The position numbers and the translations under genes were made by a program. Below, one piece after another: positions 12,501 through 23,600 of a stretch of DNA of 64,000 nucleotides (positions within the stretch are counted from its first letter, which is position 1; each line of letters opens with the position of its first letter). Origin of the DNA: Ligustrum vulgare (Eukaryota; Streptophyta; Magnoliopsida; Lamiales; Oleaceae). Below the pieces are notes generated by a model. That model saw only the letters and a list, made by a program, of their open reading frames with translations, was not told the DNA's origin and searched no databases. The DNA lies in the NCBI GenBank assembly GCA_963555705.1, contig OY743171.1, positions 23,864,852-23,928,851 on the forward strand. Direction: 5' to 3'.

Positions 12501-12768
12501 CCAGATCACGGATACAAGCCCGCACAAAGATCCGTTGAAGATCAAAGGAGGACCGATGACTCGATTGCAAGCAAAGAGGGCCAAGGAAGCAATGGACAAG
12601 TTAGTTCAAGAAACAATGGCCAAAACAATGTTCGTGTCATCGAAAGAAGCAAGTTTCATGTTGGGGCCGAGCCAAAACGACGAGTGGATCAACCTCATCC
12701 AAGCCGTCGAAGAAGATTGCCAAAATTCGAGAATTACGGCCGTAATTCAAAAATCCTCACGGCCGTAA
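9379..12768 (+). CDS. Pol: protease end, reverse transcriptase, RNase H, integrase
   Basis: The open frame is about 1129 codons. It starts with the protease tail containing LLGRPW, then an acidic/Lys-rich spacer with three similar TSEKGE-type repeats. RT carries YFDDILIYS near residue 352. RNase H shows [13 protein letters not shown] near 499 and [10 protein letters not shown]. The integrase zinc finger (H-H-C-C) is near 680, and the integrase core has D, D and E residues starting at SMDFVLGLP near 747. The GPF-type C-terminal module ends in NVSDLSPF, followed by a basic tail. The last 91 codons lie in the 3' LTR, and the TAA stop is part of an ACGGCCGTAA motif. Pol copies and inserts the element. 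There is no initiator ATG in the natural position, consistent with a broken fusion to gag. Confidence 0.88.
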   Translation: MVPMHAGHILLGRPWQYDRKVTHDGYKNRYSFTKGGKTITLAPLTPSQVYEDQIKLKNDEEKRVKENERKRVEATTSEKGEEKRVGATTPEKGEAREKKSVGVHTSEKGEGAKSARKERKMSFYAKRSEVKKAFMEKRPMVLLLYKDSFLAFDETNKSLPSLAISLLQEFDDVFPEDIPSGLPPIRGIEHQIDFIPGAVIPNRPAYRRYPEETKELQKQVEELMSKGYIRESMSPCAVPVLLVPKKDGTWRMCVDCRAINNITVKYRHPIPRLDDMLDELHGSSIFSKIDLKSGYHQIRMKEGDEWKTAFKTKYGLYEWLVMPFGLTNAPSTFMRLMNHVLRAFIGKFVVVYFDDILIYSKTLNEHVEHVRCVLVVLRQEQLFANFKKCDFCMEKVVFLGYVVSARGIEVDEEKIKAIKEWPTPKSITEVRSFHGLASFYRRFVKNFSTIATPLTEIVKKSVGFKWGVEQEHAFETIKNMLCKAPVLSLPNFDKAFEIECDASGLGIGAVLMQDQRPIAYFSEKLKGAALNYPTYDKELYSLVRALETWQHYLWPREFVIHTDHESLKHLRGQAKLSKRHARWVEFIETFPYVIRYKQGKENVVADALSRRYVLLNSLHSKLLGFEYIKDMYANDLDFSNIYESCGKGAVDRFFKHDDYLFRENKLCVPRCSMRELLVREAHSGGLMGHFGVKKTIEILSEHFYWPKMKIDVVRVCNRCITCKKAKSRIKPHGLYMPLPVPSEPWVDISMDFVLGLPRTKKGRDSIFVVVDRFSKMAHFIPCHKTDDATNIAEIFFREVVRLHGVPKSIVSDRDVKFLSHFWRVLWNKLGTKLLFSTTCHPRTDGQTEIVNRRMIQLLRTIINKNLKNWEECLPFIEFAYNRATHSTTSCSPFEIVYGFNPLTPLDLIPLAVNERSSLDGKKKAEMVKALHDKVRLAIEKKNEHYASQANKGRKGIIFEPGDWVWLHLRKERFPEQRKSKLQPRGDGPFQVIERINNNAYKLDLPGEYNVSASFNVSDLSPFDAGTDSRSNPFEEGGDDVIQITDTSPHKDPLKIKGGPMTRLQAKRAKEAMDKLVQETMAKTMFVSSKEASFMLGPSQNDEWINLIQAVEEDCQNSRITAVIQKSSRP
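12478..12491 (+). other. Polypurine tract
   Basis: GAAGAGGGAGGGGA abuts the 3' LTR start and would prime plus-strand synthesis. It also lies inside the pol coding frame. Confidence 0.85.
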
Positions 12769-13349
12769 TCAACCTTCTGCTTAAAACGGAATTTTGAAGA
12801 AATTGCAGTTTACGGCCGTAAAGATTATATCACGGCCGTAATGGAGTTGCTGCTTAAAAATTGAAGTTTGGACGTTTTGGACTCACGGCCGTAAGAGTGA
12901 GTCAGAAACAAGTTTACGGCCGTAAGGAAAGTAGTCACGGCCGTAAACATGTATACGCGGAATTTTAGGTTATTTTTATTTCCTTATTTTTAGGTAATTG
13001 TTTCCTTATTTAATTAGAACTCTTTAACCTAGTTTTGACCCTATATATAGGGATGTAATTTTCATTATTCACAGACAACTTTGATTATTATATTGAGAGG
13101 CAAATTGCTTTCACAATCCTTATTCTTCATTGAATAAAATCCGAACTTGCGAGTTTAATTCTTGTTTGTTCAAATCTTGGGTGAGATTTATTTTCATTGT
13201 GGTCAAGAGGTCAACATATCAATTGATTGTGTTGGTTGCTTGGTTCAATTAATTTGAATCAATCTCTAAATCGTGATTCTTTGGCGTTCTTGGGTCGATT
13301 CCAATAATTTGTGGGTTGCGTAGCTACAATTGCTACGTGGTTTGCATCA
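12492..13349 (+). repeat. 3' LTR of the CRM-like element (858 bp)
   Basis: Near-identical to the 5' LTR. It lacks 20 bp (5' LTR 6847-6866) that carry one ACGGCCGT site and its spacer. Its own array at 12734-12946 holds seven sites, with the first one intact here. Confidence 0.9.
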
Positions 13350-13354
13350 GCTAC

Positions 13355-13942
13355 ACAACAAATGAAACCCAAAAGCGTGCACTTTATATCCTATCTCTTA
13401 GCCTCGATTGCAAATTTCATATGTATTATTTCAATTCTATCCACTAATTTCTTAGTACTTAGCAATTACACCAATCACTTCACACCGTTGTCCCAAGGTG
13501 GCGTCGCTTACCTTGAAATGGCCGTTGCTTGCGGTGGTCTTCATTCAAAGAGTAGACTGGAGTACGACAGTCATGGTGTGTGGTCGGGATGAAAGGGCAG
13601 AGGTGGCTCTCTGGATTGATTTTGAGAGAACTTATGGAATAGCGAGAATAATTAAGATTTGATGTGAAGTGGTATAGTATGGAGTTAAATATATGAATGG
13701 TCACTGAACTTATATACTAGTTACCAACTCATCATTGTACTTTGAGATGTTACTCACTGGTCATTGAGCTTTCTAATGTATTAACCATCCATCATTGAAA
13801 CTAACCTATCGTTATGTAAGTGGATGGAAACGTTGACATGTCTAACTTTCATAAACTTGGCACCCCATTCAATCATCTTCTAAAAGATTTCTGCCCAATT
13901 TCTCCCTAAAGTTTCATAAATTCTGCCAGCTTAAATCTATTA
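13355..13942. other. Stretch with no recognised gene
   Basis: This is the right flank of the CRM-like insertion, originally contiguous with 5701-5904. Short ORFs on both strands lack recognisable motifs. The segment around 13697-13860 reads like an eroded repeat. Confidence 0.5.
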
Positions 13943-14269
13943 CTCCCTCTGTCCCAAAAAGATAGTCATATATACTATTTTTGTCTATTCCAAAAAGATG
14001 GTCTTGTTTCCATATTGAGCATGTATTAAACTTTTCATTTTCACATATACCATTATTTAATGTATTTTGGTACAATACATACCAACTACTTAGCTATTGC
14101 ATTTTCAAATTTTTGTGGGAAACGAAGTGAGTCCACTTAAAACAATAAATAAGGGATAAATGATATAAATGGAAAACATTGATAAAATTTAATACCCCAA
14201 CTATACTAACTACCATTTCTTAATCCGTGTGAAAATAACCGTAGGACTATCTTTTTGGGACGGAAGGAG
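13943..14269. mobile_element. Stowaway-type MITE, 327 bp
   Basis: It starts CTCCCTCTGTCCC and ends GGGACGGAAGGAG, with TA on both sides (13941-13942 and 14270-14271). Inverted ends extend over about 25 bp and read as AAAGATAGTC/GACTATCTTT-like arms. Ends and TA TSD are diagnostic of Tc1/mariner-related Stowaway elements. No coding capacity. Confidence 0.85.
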
Positions 14270-14358
14270 TACCTTGTTTATATCTATATATGTATATGTA
14301 TATATCACCCCTTGATTTCAATCCCAGCAAAGCGCAACTAAAAAAGATGGTAGTGATC

Positions 14359-14405
14359 CCACACGGGATGGCGTGTGGACTTAACCCACACGTCATCCCA
14401 TGTGG
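14359..14405. repeat. 20-bp inverted repeat near left end of the Mutator-like element
   Basis: Arms at 14359-14378 and 14386-14405 match at 18 of 20 bases around a 7-base loop, so the DNA can form a cruciform or hairpin. It overlaps the presumed terminal inverted repeat. Confidence 0.75.
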
Positions 14406-14698
14406 AGCCTTCCTATTTGTTCTTTTTTATGATTATTAAAATCATGAGGTGACCGTCGCTAACGGCCACCTGTAGGTGACCTTTTTTTTAACCGTTGCTT
14501 GCAACAGTAACTTTAATTTTTTATTTTTTTTCTTTCTCCAACAGCTTTTTTTTTTTTTTTGGTACACTATATATATGTTCAAATTCTCCACAAAATTTCA
14601 ATACCAAATTAGTTCCATACTCTCCACAATTTCAATAAAATTATTTTTTCTTCATCTTTGTTTCATCATTTGACAAGTAAACGGATAGCGAAAGTGAC

Positions 14699-14964
14699 AT
14701 GTTTGTACCACAAGCAACTCCCGATCTACTTCCACGAGAAGGACAAAAACTCTCTTCTATTGATGAAGCATTCGAATTCTACAATATGTATGCTAAAGCA
14801 AGCGGATTTAGCGTAATCATAGTAGTAAGAAGAGAAAGGACACGGGTGAGGTTTGGTGAAAGCAATTTACTTGTGCTAAACAAGGGAAGACCGATCTTCG
14901 ATGGCAGAATGACAAAAAGCACCAACAGCCAAGGACGAGGACAAAAATCGATCACACGAGAAAC
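14699..14964 (+). pseudogene. FAR1/FRS DNA-binding domain fragment (N-terminus of Mutator-type transposase)
   Basis: The frame starts with ATG at 14699 and shows the family signature DEAFEFYNMYAK followed by GFSV, then a basic stretch with GRMTKSTNSQGRGQKS, as in FAR1-related proteins and their MULE ancestors. It is cut at about 14964 where hAT transposase sequence begins. The remainder of the protein resumes at 16818. In intact relatives this WRKY-like zinc domain binds DNA. The copy here is not functional as it stands. Confidence 0.75.
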
Positions 14965-16817
14965 ATATTAATGATGAAATGGATAAAATTAGAGATGCTA
15001 TAGTGTACATAACCATATCATCGAGTAGAAAACAATATTTGAAACTATGTGTTCACAATACAATTTAGATTCTAAGAAATTTATCACCGACGTAGGTCAT
15101 AGGTATAACTCCACATATTTGTTACTTAAATCATGCGAATGTTATGAACACATAATAATGGAATATTATAACAGTAGAACACTTAAAAAAGACGATGATC
15201 CTCTATTAATAGAATCGGATTGGGAAGCTGTTTTTAATGTGAAAAAATTTTTAACAAGTTTTTACGATTCAACCAACATATTATCTGGGGTATATTACCA
15301 AACTAGTTCAAGAGTTCTTGAACATCTTTATATTATTGCAAGAACTTTTTATAGATATAGATATGACTCATTTTTTACTGAAATGATAATTGCTATGGAA
15401 ATGAAATTAAGAAAATATTGGGAAGATTTACCTATGTTATTTTCCTTAGCATGCATAATGGACCCGCGTTTCAATTTAAAGGGTACAAAAAATTCTTGTT
15501 TCAAAAATCAATAGCTCATTGATTTTGGATAAACCTATCACTTATAATAATTTAGAAAACACGTTAGTAAACATGTATACTGTATATGTTGCACGATTAG
15601 GAACAACTGTTAGTCATACACAATCTGCACCATCACGTGACAGTACACTTGGAGACGATAAAGTAGAATTATATAATTTAATGGAAAAAATGAGTCAAGC
15701 ACAAGGAACTTCTTCTTACAGTATGTCTTCTAGTTCTAGTATCAACGAATCAGGTTCACTTCAAATACCTGAAGAATTGAAATTTATTTTGGACAAGAAC
15801 TACTTAAAAATGTGGAGTCTACTAATTCTTTAGAATTTGATTTATTTCATTATTGGCGAACAAACGAACGAAAATATCCGATTGTTTCTGCCATTGCGAA
15901 AGATCTACTAACACCTCCGGTTAGCACAGTAGCTTCGAAGTCTGCTTTTAGTGCAGGAAAAGGGTTTTGTCAGAAATCAGGAGCCTATTCAAAGAAGATA
16001 TTTTGGAAGCGTTGATGTGTGTCAAAGATTGGCAAGACGGTGATTTAGGCATACAACATAAGTATGCCAAAATTGCATGCAGTCAGGTAAATGATATTTA
16101 ACTTTATATTTTCAATTTCTTTATTATATATATAAAATAAAATATAATTTTGATTTCAAAACAAAAATTGTACACGTAACAAATTGTTCGTATACAATTT
16201 TAACTCCGTCTACTTGTATATTCAATTATTCAATTAAGACTATTTAGTAGCCGGTCTAAAACCATGAAAAAGGAGGAGGGTTTAATTTTATTTTTTAACC
16301 TTTCAAATTTTAATTTATTTACTTAATTTTAGAGTTTGTCTTTTCAAATTATAATTGGATATTTGATTATTTTAACAAGTTTTTATTTACGTTATAAACT
16401 TATAAATTATAATTAATCATTTCGACTTTCAATTTAATTCACTAATAAGTAATAATAACTAACAAACGTTATATTTTTACTTATTAAGTTATTAATAATT
16501 TATTTAATATATAACTTATTAGTTATTAATATTATACTTATATTTATAACTTATAACTTATAACTAATTAAGAATTTATATCAATAATATTAAATATATT
16601 AATATTCAAGATTTCAAATATTTTAACTGTCGATTCGATTGTTAACTAAATTAACGTAAGACGGTAAGAGGGGTTTTAAAAAAAATAAGAGGTCAAACGA
16701 GCCGAGCCTAAGCTGGGCTCGTTTGACACGAGCTCGTTGCTCGGCTCGTCCGTTTGACAAGCCGAGCAATCCGAGCCATGGGCCGGTCCGGCTCGGCTCG
16801 GCCCATTGCCACCTCTA
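14965..16817 (+). mobile_element. hAT element remnant, 5' part deleted
   Basis: The right end reads CCCATTGCCACCTCTA (to 16817), a normal hAT terminus. The left terminus is missing because transposase coding sequence begins directly against the FAR1 fragment. The last 135 bp (16682-16816) are packed with GGCTCG/CGAGCC repeats in both orientations, a typical subterminal binding zone. Between 16100 and 16680 there is only AT-rich DNA with ATTATAACTTATA-type repeats. Confidence 0.7.
14966..16100 (+). pseudogene. hAT transposase (RICESLEEPER-like) pseudogene
   Basis: At least four frame segments are needed. About 14970-15055 reads LNDEMDKIRDAIVYI. 15047-15514 contains the conserved HRYNSTYLLLKSC and the MDPRFNLKG motif. 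15519-15833 is the linker. 15812-16015 is the C-terminal dimerisation domain with YPIVSAIAKDLL and PVSTVASKSAFS, followed in another frame by MCVKDWQD to about 16100. The N-terminal BED finger and first catalytic part are absent. It is inactive because of truncation and repeated frameshifts. Intact relatives include both transposases and domesticated DAYSLEEPER-type proteins. Confidence 0.8.
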
Positions 16818-18054
16818 GAGGTAGGCAGCCTTTGTCGATGGGATACCTCAAGCGAGACGTCTGAAACACTCAAAGGGACCAACATCTGGAGCTGATGGGG
16901 CACGATGCAGAAACGTTTATACAGTACACGACCAATGAGAGGAGACGGGATGAAAACTATTTCTTTGCACACGAGACCTTCGGTGACGGGATTTTCAGAC
17001 GTTGTTTTGGGCAGATTCGAAGTCACGAAACAAATTATGCTATATTCGGGGACTGTATTGTGTTTGACACAACCTACAACACAAAAAAAAAATATTGTAT
17101 GATCCTTGCGCCATTCGTAGGAATTAATCACCATCGCCAGACAATTTTACTTGGTTGTGGCCTCTTGAGCGATGCGATGACAGAGTTTTTTGAGTGGTTG
17201 TTCGCAAAATTCTTGGAAGCAATCCCAAAACATGAGGCCCCCAGACTTATTATCACATACCAAGATCGGGCGATAGATAATGTTGTATCTAATGTTTTCC
17301 CTTCTGCATTCCATCGATTGTGTTTGTGGCACATTACATACAAATTTTCTTAAAAATTGGGACCCGTATTGTTTGCAATGCACAAGGGTATCCTAATGAA
17401 CAAAATCCATTAGTCAGAAACTGTGGAGGAGTTCGAAAGCAGATGGGGGACATTAATGAGTAGTACTACTTTGGGCAACAACGAATGGTTGCAGAATATG
17501 TATGAGATACAGGGGCACTTGGTACCGACGTACGTGAAACCTTATTTTTCTGGTGGGATGTCAGCATCCAACGTGTCAAGGTGCACCATTCCTCATGAAG
17601 CAGTTCGTGAATAGCCATTACACCCTGATGGATTTTATAACAAGGTTTCACGGTGCTATTGCGCACTAGAGGCACGAGGAACAATATGAAGACCACATTG
17701 ATTCGAGTCAGTGTCCTCGGTTGAGGACACACTTCGTGATGGAAGAGTAGATGTCTAAGGTGTACACGAAAGAAAGTTTTTCCCTATTTCAGGAGGAGCT
17801 TTCTCAAAGCACATCGTACGGGATACGTTGTGTTAAAAATTGGAGTGGTTTAAAGACATATGAGGTCGAACGCCAATCAGAGAGGGATGACCATGGTCGA
17901 AGATGGACAGTTTCTTAGTACAAAGAGGATGACTTCGCCAGCTGCAAATGTTTGCTATTCTCATATGAGGGCATCCCGTGCTGCCATATATTAAGGTATC
18001 TCACGCACAAAAACATCTACAAGATATCTCCATTTTATATCAATCGCAGGTGGA
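16818..18054 (+). pseudogene. MULE transposase core and SWIM finger, degenerate
   Basis: An open stretch at 16895-17353 carries the MULE signature: FDTTYNTKKK, LAPFVGINHHRQTILLGCGL, TEFFEWLFAKFLEA and an ITYQDRAIDN catalytic-like segment where relatives usually have TDQD. After 17353 the frame is broken by many stops and shifts. Pieces of the C-terminal half can still be read, ending in a SWIM-like CKCLLFSYEGIPCCHILRYL at about 17945-18000, normally C-x-C-xn-C-x-H. The N-terminus is the FAR1 fragment at 14699. It cuts at the hAT MITE at 18055. Confidence 0.75.
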
Positions 18055-18498
18055 TAGAGATGGCAATAGGACGGGTATGGGTATGGGTCGAGGACCTCAT
18101 CCCCATCCCCATTCGCATTACATGCGGGGCGGGGGCGTGCGTGGGCGGGGATTAAAAATTCGCCTTTTAAATCCCCGTTATTATTATTTTATTTTTTTGG
18201 ATCAACCACTTTTAAAAAAAAAAACTAAAACTTATTATCTCATGCCTTTAAGTTTGTAATCTAGGTTGAAATCATCCAACTTGGCTTAAAAGAATATATA
18301 ATTTTTCAAAATGTATTGAATTTCTAAATTTTTATTAGTTTTTAATTTTTAAATTATAAACGGGGCAAGGATGGGTCGGGGACCTCATTCTCATCCTCGT
18401 CCCCATCCCCGTAACGGGGATAAAATCATTACCATCCCCGCCCCATTCGGGGGGGTCTCCATGGGGATCGGGTCTTGCGGGAAAAATTGTCATCTCTA
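18055..18498. mobile_element. Non-autonomous hAT element, 444 bp
   Basis: Terminal repeats are TAGAGATGGCAAT and ATTGTCATCTCTA. The 8-bp TSDs CAGGTGGA (18047-18054) and CAGGTGAA (18499-18506) differ at one base. Subterminal CCCCATCCCC/GGGGATGGGG runs flank an AT-rich centre. It is inserted in the Mutator-type transposase pseudogene. Confidence 0.85.
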
Positions 18499-19095
18499 CA
18501 GGTGAACAAAGGACGCAAAATCGAGTCCAGTTTTCAACGCACCAACCTCGTCCAACAAACAAATTCCAATTCCCTCGCGTTTTGGAGTAATGATAGCAGA
18601 AAAAAAAACAATCTATTTGATGATGCATCGCTATCTCAAATCTCTACAGATTACGTGCTTAACGGGTTAAGAGACATGAAAATTGAAGTAAATGATTTAC
18701 TTTTGACAAAGGAAGTAACCCCATCATCAACTAAGGGTAAATGCAAAGTCACACATGGGGATACTTCAGTCAGGGATCCAGAATCTGTAAGAACCAAGGG
18801 CAGTGGAAAATGAATAAAGTCCTCGAAATCAATGAAGCAAGCAAACCGAGTTAGAGTATGTGGAATTTGCAGTAGACTCGAACATGATAAGCGAAAATGT
18901 CCAAACGTTCTGTCAATAGAAGACAATGCCTATCGTCCACATCTCTACTCACAGGAATCAGAGGAGACAAGAGCATATCATACACAATCCTATTCACAAA
19001 ACTCATTTCAGGCAGAACCCTATCACCCCGGTCAGACGAATGCCTCCCAACCTCCCAACTTCTTCGACTATGATGTATACGGATCACGGGAATGA
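18499..19095 (+). pseudogene. C-terminus of the FAR1/FRS-like transposase with zinc knuckle
   Basis: The frame to 18813 is a low-complexity polar segment ending in a stop. A second segment (18832-19095) has the knuckle CGICSRLEHDKRKC, the C-x2-C-x4-H-x4-C pattern found at the C-terminus of FRS and MuDR proteins, then a Ser/Gln/Pro-rich tail. The stop between the two and the hAT insertion upstream make it non-functional. Confidence 0.7.
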
Positions 19096-20602
19096 ATCAT
19101 TGAAATTTAGTTGTATTATTTTAATTTTGCAATGTTGTAATGTAAGCTTGTCTCAATTTAAGCGAAATTTCATTTGTTAAACCATGTGATTTAGTATTTG
19201 TAATTCCGAAAAAGAAATAATTTTTTTAAAATTAACATAATGATCAAACCACAACCAATTTCTTAAAATTAAATACAAATATTTAATTTAAGTCGACAAA
19301 GAGGTTTAATTAAAAAAATTAAAAAGAAACCCAAAAAAAATAAAAATAAAAGAAGCCCCCACGTGGATATCCGTGGGGATCACCTCTGCGAAAAAGGAAC
19401 CCAATAAAATCAAGGAATTAGTGGCCAAAAGCCGGATCATCCGACCCATTTTTCAAAATACCCTTTGACCCATTTGTAAGTTAAAAAGAAAAAGTGAAAA
19501 TGGTTTATTATTGGCAAAGTCTAAAATATCCTTACACTTATTCAAAAGAGTCGGCTAAAACAAAGTTGACTCACCATTCTCGCCTTCAGTCCGTCCAAGA
19601 GAAGAAGAAGAAGACTCTGGATTGTTCAAGAAAAAGATCTATTCATCATAATCTTCAAACATAAGACAAGGTTAGATTACATTTTTAGCTTTGATTCCTA
19701 GATTTATAGCTTGAAGTTTGAAATTTTTCTTATATAAACCGAGTTTGGGTTCATAGAAACATTTTTATGAGGAGCTCGCCGAAAATGGTGAGCTCTGCCA
19801 TTGTTGGCACTTCGCTAGGCACCACCCAGCAAAGAAGAAGGCGAAATGGTCCGGTCGGACCATTTTCAAAATTGGTCCGGCCGGACCAATTTTAATGTTC
19901 CGGTCGAACTGTTTTGACTACATCTTTTACATTATAAATAAATTATAAAATTCTAAATAACTTTTTTATTCTTAATATTATTTATCATTTATTACAAAAA
20001 TAATTTCATTACTAAATATAATTATAATTAACAAATTTGAACTATGATTTCATAATTGTAACAAAAATTTAATAATTTCACAATGTTGGAAAATGTAATT
20101 ATAATGTCATAATTTGTTAATAATAATTACAAATAAGATATGTAATTATAATTTCTTAATAAAAATGAATTAATAATTTCATAATAATTAGAAAAAAGAT
20201 ATGTAATTATAATTTCATAATGCAAATAAGAGATTTATTAATAATATCAAAATAAATGTAATTAAAATAATTAAATAATGTTGATAAAAAATTATTAATA
20301 TTTTTCAGAATAATTAGAAATAATAAATATGAACTATAATTTTATTAATGTAAAAATATATATAATAGTTTCATAACATTAATAATTGTAATTATAATTA
20401 TACAACTTTAATAAAAAAAATAAGACAATAATAATTAATAATGTTTATATACATACCATAATAATAATAATAATATAGTTTTTCCTGTAATGTTTAATTT
20501 TCCTATTTGTTCATTTACGTGTGGTAGTCTACAATGTAGAATGGTTAAATATTGAGGCATACTTTTTTGAACTATGATTTTAACATTTGAAATTATTGCA
20601 GA
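19096..20602. other. Region upstream of the Ulp1-like pseudogene; palindromes and AT-rich tract
   Basis: 19386-19800 may hold the former promoter and 5' leader of the following gene; a GAGAAGAAGAAG purine run is at 19600. 19847-19909 holds three clustered GGTCCG-type palindromes. 19915-20590 is very AT-rich, with repeated ATAATTATAATTT-like words and no coding potential. Confidence 0.5.
19847..19909. repeat. Cluster of GGTCCG palindromes
   Basis: TGGTCCGGTCGGACCA at 19847-19862 is a near-palindrome. ATTGGTCCGGCCGGACCAAT at 19871-19890 is a perfect 20-bp palindrome. GTTCCGGTCGAAC at 19897-19909 is a third imperfect one. Confidence 0.9.
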
Positions 20603-23600
20603 ATGGAGTATGTGATTGATCTTGAAATGAGAGGGCTTCCAGCTAAAGTTTCCCAGTACAGGAGTTGTGACTTCGACACAGTTCTAAAGAGTCTTGATGA
20701 GTGTCATCAAGATATCTTGAAGCGATCTTTCCTATAGCGATTCGAAGAATTGGCCAAAATACAGTTTACACCGCAGATTATAGATTCTCTGGTACTTCGA
20801 CTTATGAAGCAAGTAGACGGTGGTGTATTTAGTTTTTGCTTCGAGGATGACAAAACAGTCACATTCTCGACTTTTGAGTTTTCCCTCATCACGGGATTAA
20901 AGTGTGATGGCCAAAGGGACCCAAAGCCCGAAAAACTCTCAAAATCGAGGCTTCATCTGAAATACTTCGAAGGACAAAGGACCATTTTAAGGGGGGAGCT
21001 CTGGAAAACTTTACAGACTTGTCCCGATATGTTGGACAAATTGAAATTATGCATGGACTATATTCTCGAGAGCTTCGTGAAGGGCAAGGCAAAGAATGGT
21101 ATCGACTTATATGATTTGGAACTTGTTGATGATATTGAAGCCTTCAACAAATATCCATGGGGGTCTAAAATTTATGTCGATACCGTTAACATATTTAAGA
21201 AAACGCATTTGATGCCCAGTGCAGAGAAGGCCCCCCGGAAGTATGATGCGTACGGCTTCCATTTTGCTCTGCATGTAATAATTTTAAACTTTTCATTTTG
21301 AATTAGTTTATTATGTTTTTCATCATCATAATAATTTTAAGTTTCATAGATATGGGTGTATGAGGTTATTCCCGTGATAGGTGGGCAGTTAGGACGGGGA
21401 CGCGATTTCCTCGGATGTTAAATTGGAGAGCAACGAAGGCGCCAAGCGCTAGGGAGCTTTCGGCTATCCTCGATGATCCTCAGGTGAGCGTTTAGAAATT
21501 ATTATTAATGTAATATAATATTTGACACATGATTTATAAATTGTTCGAATTTTAATATATTAGCTCGAAGTCCTTCATGAGCTGACGACTTCAACGGAAG
21601 AGGAGGAGCAGGACTACATGCGTGGACTGGTAAGTAATGTAATTTTAGATTGTTATTTACCTTTTGGGTTAAATAATTAATTTTCATTTTTGTTTATCTA
21701 TCTAGGATCAACGCTGTCCAGTACGAGACATGTCCCCACCGCTCATGAGATCTCATTCACCGGGGGCATCTCACGGACCTTTACACTCCCCCACTCCCCC
21801 GGTATGTTCATGGATTCAGTTTTCAATAAGCTATAATATTTTACTAGGGGTTAGTTTATTTCCTATTATATTTGTTGGAGTTTATAATTTGAATTTGATA
21901 AGTTTATGAGTTGAGAATTATTTTTGGAGTAGTTGGTGATATGGCAGTATTATTGAGTTGTGGTTGATGTTTTGAATTGTCGTGGTTGAGTGCTTGAATG
22001 TTTTTGGTTTATTATGACACCCTTTATAGGGTGGCTAAGCCCAATTTTAAGGGGAGACTCTGTCGAAAATTTTGTAGAATCTTAAATAAACAATATTCGA
22101 CATTTAATTTCCACTTTTGTTATATCTAGGATCACCGCAGCCAAGTACGAGACATGTCCCCGCCGCTCATAAGATCTCATTCACCGGGGGCATCTCGCGG
22201 ACCTTTACGCTCCCCCCCCCCTCCCCTGGAATGTTCATGGATTCAGTTTTCAATAAGCTATAATATTTTACTGGGGTTATTTTATTTCCTATTATATTTG
22301 TTGGAGTTTATAATTTGAATTTGATATGTTTATGAGTTGAGAATTATTTTTGGAATAGTTGGTGATATGGGAGTATTATTGAGTTGTGGTTGGTGTTTTG
22401 AATTGTCGTGGTTGAGTGCTTGAATGTTTTTGATTTATTATGACAATTTGATGTCCCTTTATAGGGTGGCTAAGTCCAATTTTAAGGGGAGACTCTGTCG
22501 AAAATTTTGTAGAATCTTAAATAAACAATATTCGAATTTAATTTCCACTTTTGTTTATTTATCTAGGATCACCGCAGCCAAGTACGAGACATGCCCTCGC
22601 CGCTCATTAGATCTCATTCACCGGGGACATCTCGCGGACCTTTACGGTCCTCCACTCCATCAGGATCTTCATAGATTCAGTTTTCAATAAATTATAGTAT
22701 TTTAATGATCAAATTTACATGTTATAATATTTGAGTTAAATAATCGATTGTCATTTTTGTTTTCAGCGCCCAGTACCTCACATTGATGATTTGTTTGAGC
22801 GTCTGGTGGGGGTCATTCGTGATGAGATGCATGCCCTTTGGGATGAGCTCGGAGGTAAGGTCAACGCCCTCGAAGGTAAGGTCGACGCCCTTAGGGATGA
22901 GCTCTGAGGTGGGCATGGAGTATCAGATATGATGCCAGAGGATGATGAGCTGGATGATATGATAGCTCGGATGACGGAGCGGGATTTTTACACGGTGCCG
23001 ACTTGGGTGGCTGGGGATGTGACTGAGGGGGTGCCGATGGCAGAGGAGGTGTCTCGGGTGGAGGAGGAGGTGCCTCGAGGGGCGGAGGAGGAGATGCCTC
23101 TGGTGTCTGAGGATGTGACTAATCTGCATGTATCGACGGAGATGTCGACAGGGGTGTTGGAGGAGATGTCTCGGGGGGCGGAGGAGGAGCTGCCTCAGGT
23201 GTCGGAGGTGCCGGAGGATGAGTCGACTGAGGGGCCGACAGAGATGGTCGAGAAGAAGGGACGGAAAAGTACTGTCAAGGTGAAGGAGTATATTATAAGT
23301 AAGAGGACAAGACAACCCTCAGAGCATGTTCTTTCTCCCTTCACGGTCGAGACGAAGAAGAGGACATTCGTGGACGGCACTTATGTCAACTTAATTCGCG
23401 AAGTCGATCCGGCGAAGCAAAACGTGTTCGATATGTGGTACTCTCAACTTAAGTCGAAGTAAGTTTCTTATGATTTTGTTTATTTATTTCTTAACTGTTA
23501 AAATGATTGTATATGAATTTCTAATTATTTATTCATTCAGGTTTCGCTTCGCCATTGGGAAGACAACAATATCGGATGCCAAAGATTGGTTTGCAATAGT

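Larger units (their letters stand above)
6455..13349 (+). mobile_element. Full-length CRM-like Ty3/gypsy chromovirus, 6895 bp
   Basis: LTRs at 6455-7332 and 12492-13349 both start TGATG and end CATCA and are flanked by the 5-bp TSD GCTAC (6450-6454 and 13350-13354). The PBS, gag, protease, RT, RNase H, integrase, PPT and 3' LTR occur in canonical order. The two LTRs differ by about one substitution and one 20-bp deletion, so the insertion is recent. The pol frame runs into the 3' LTR, a feature I associate with centromeric (CRM) chromoviruses. That lineage call, and any centromeric location, is inference. A frameshift separates gag-protease from pol. Confidence 0.9.
14352..19385 (+). mobile_element. 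Mutator-like element with FAR1/FRS-type transposase, broken by hAT insertions
   Basis: Coding fragments at 14699-14964, 16818-18054 and 18499-19095 read in order as a FAR1 DNA-binding N-terminus, MULE transposase core, SWIM finger and C-terminal zinc knuckle. Possible terminal repeats are GTGATCCCACACGGGATG at the left and, reversed, GTGATCCCCACGGATATCC at the right. No TSD was confirmed, so the outer ends are tentative. Two hAT elements (14965-16817 and 18055-18498) interrupt it. Confidence 0.6.
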
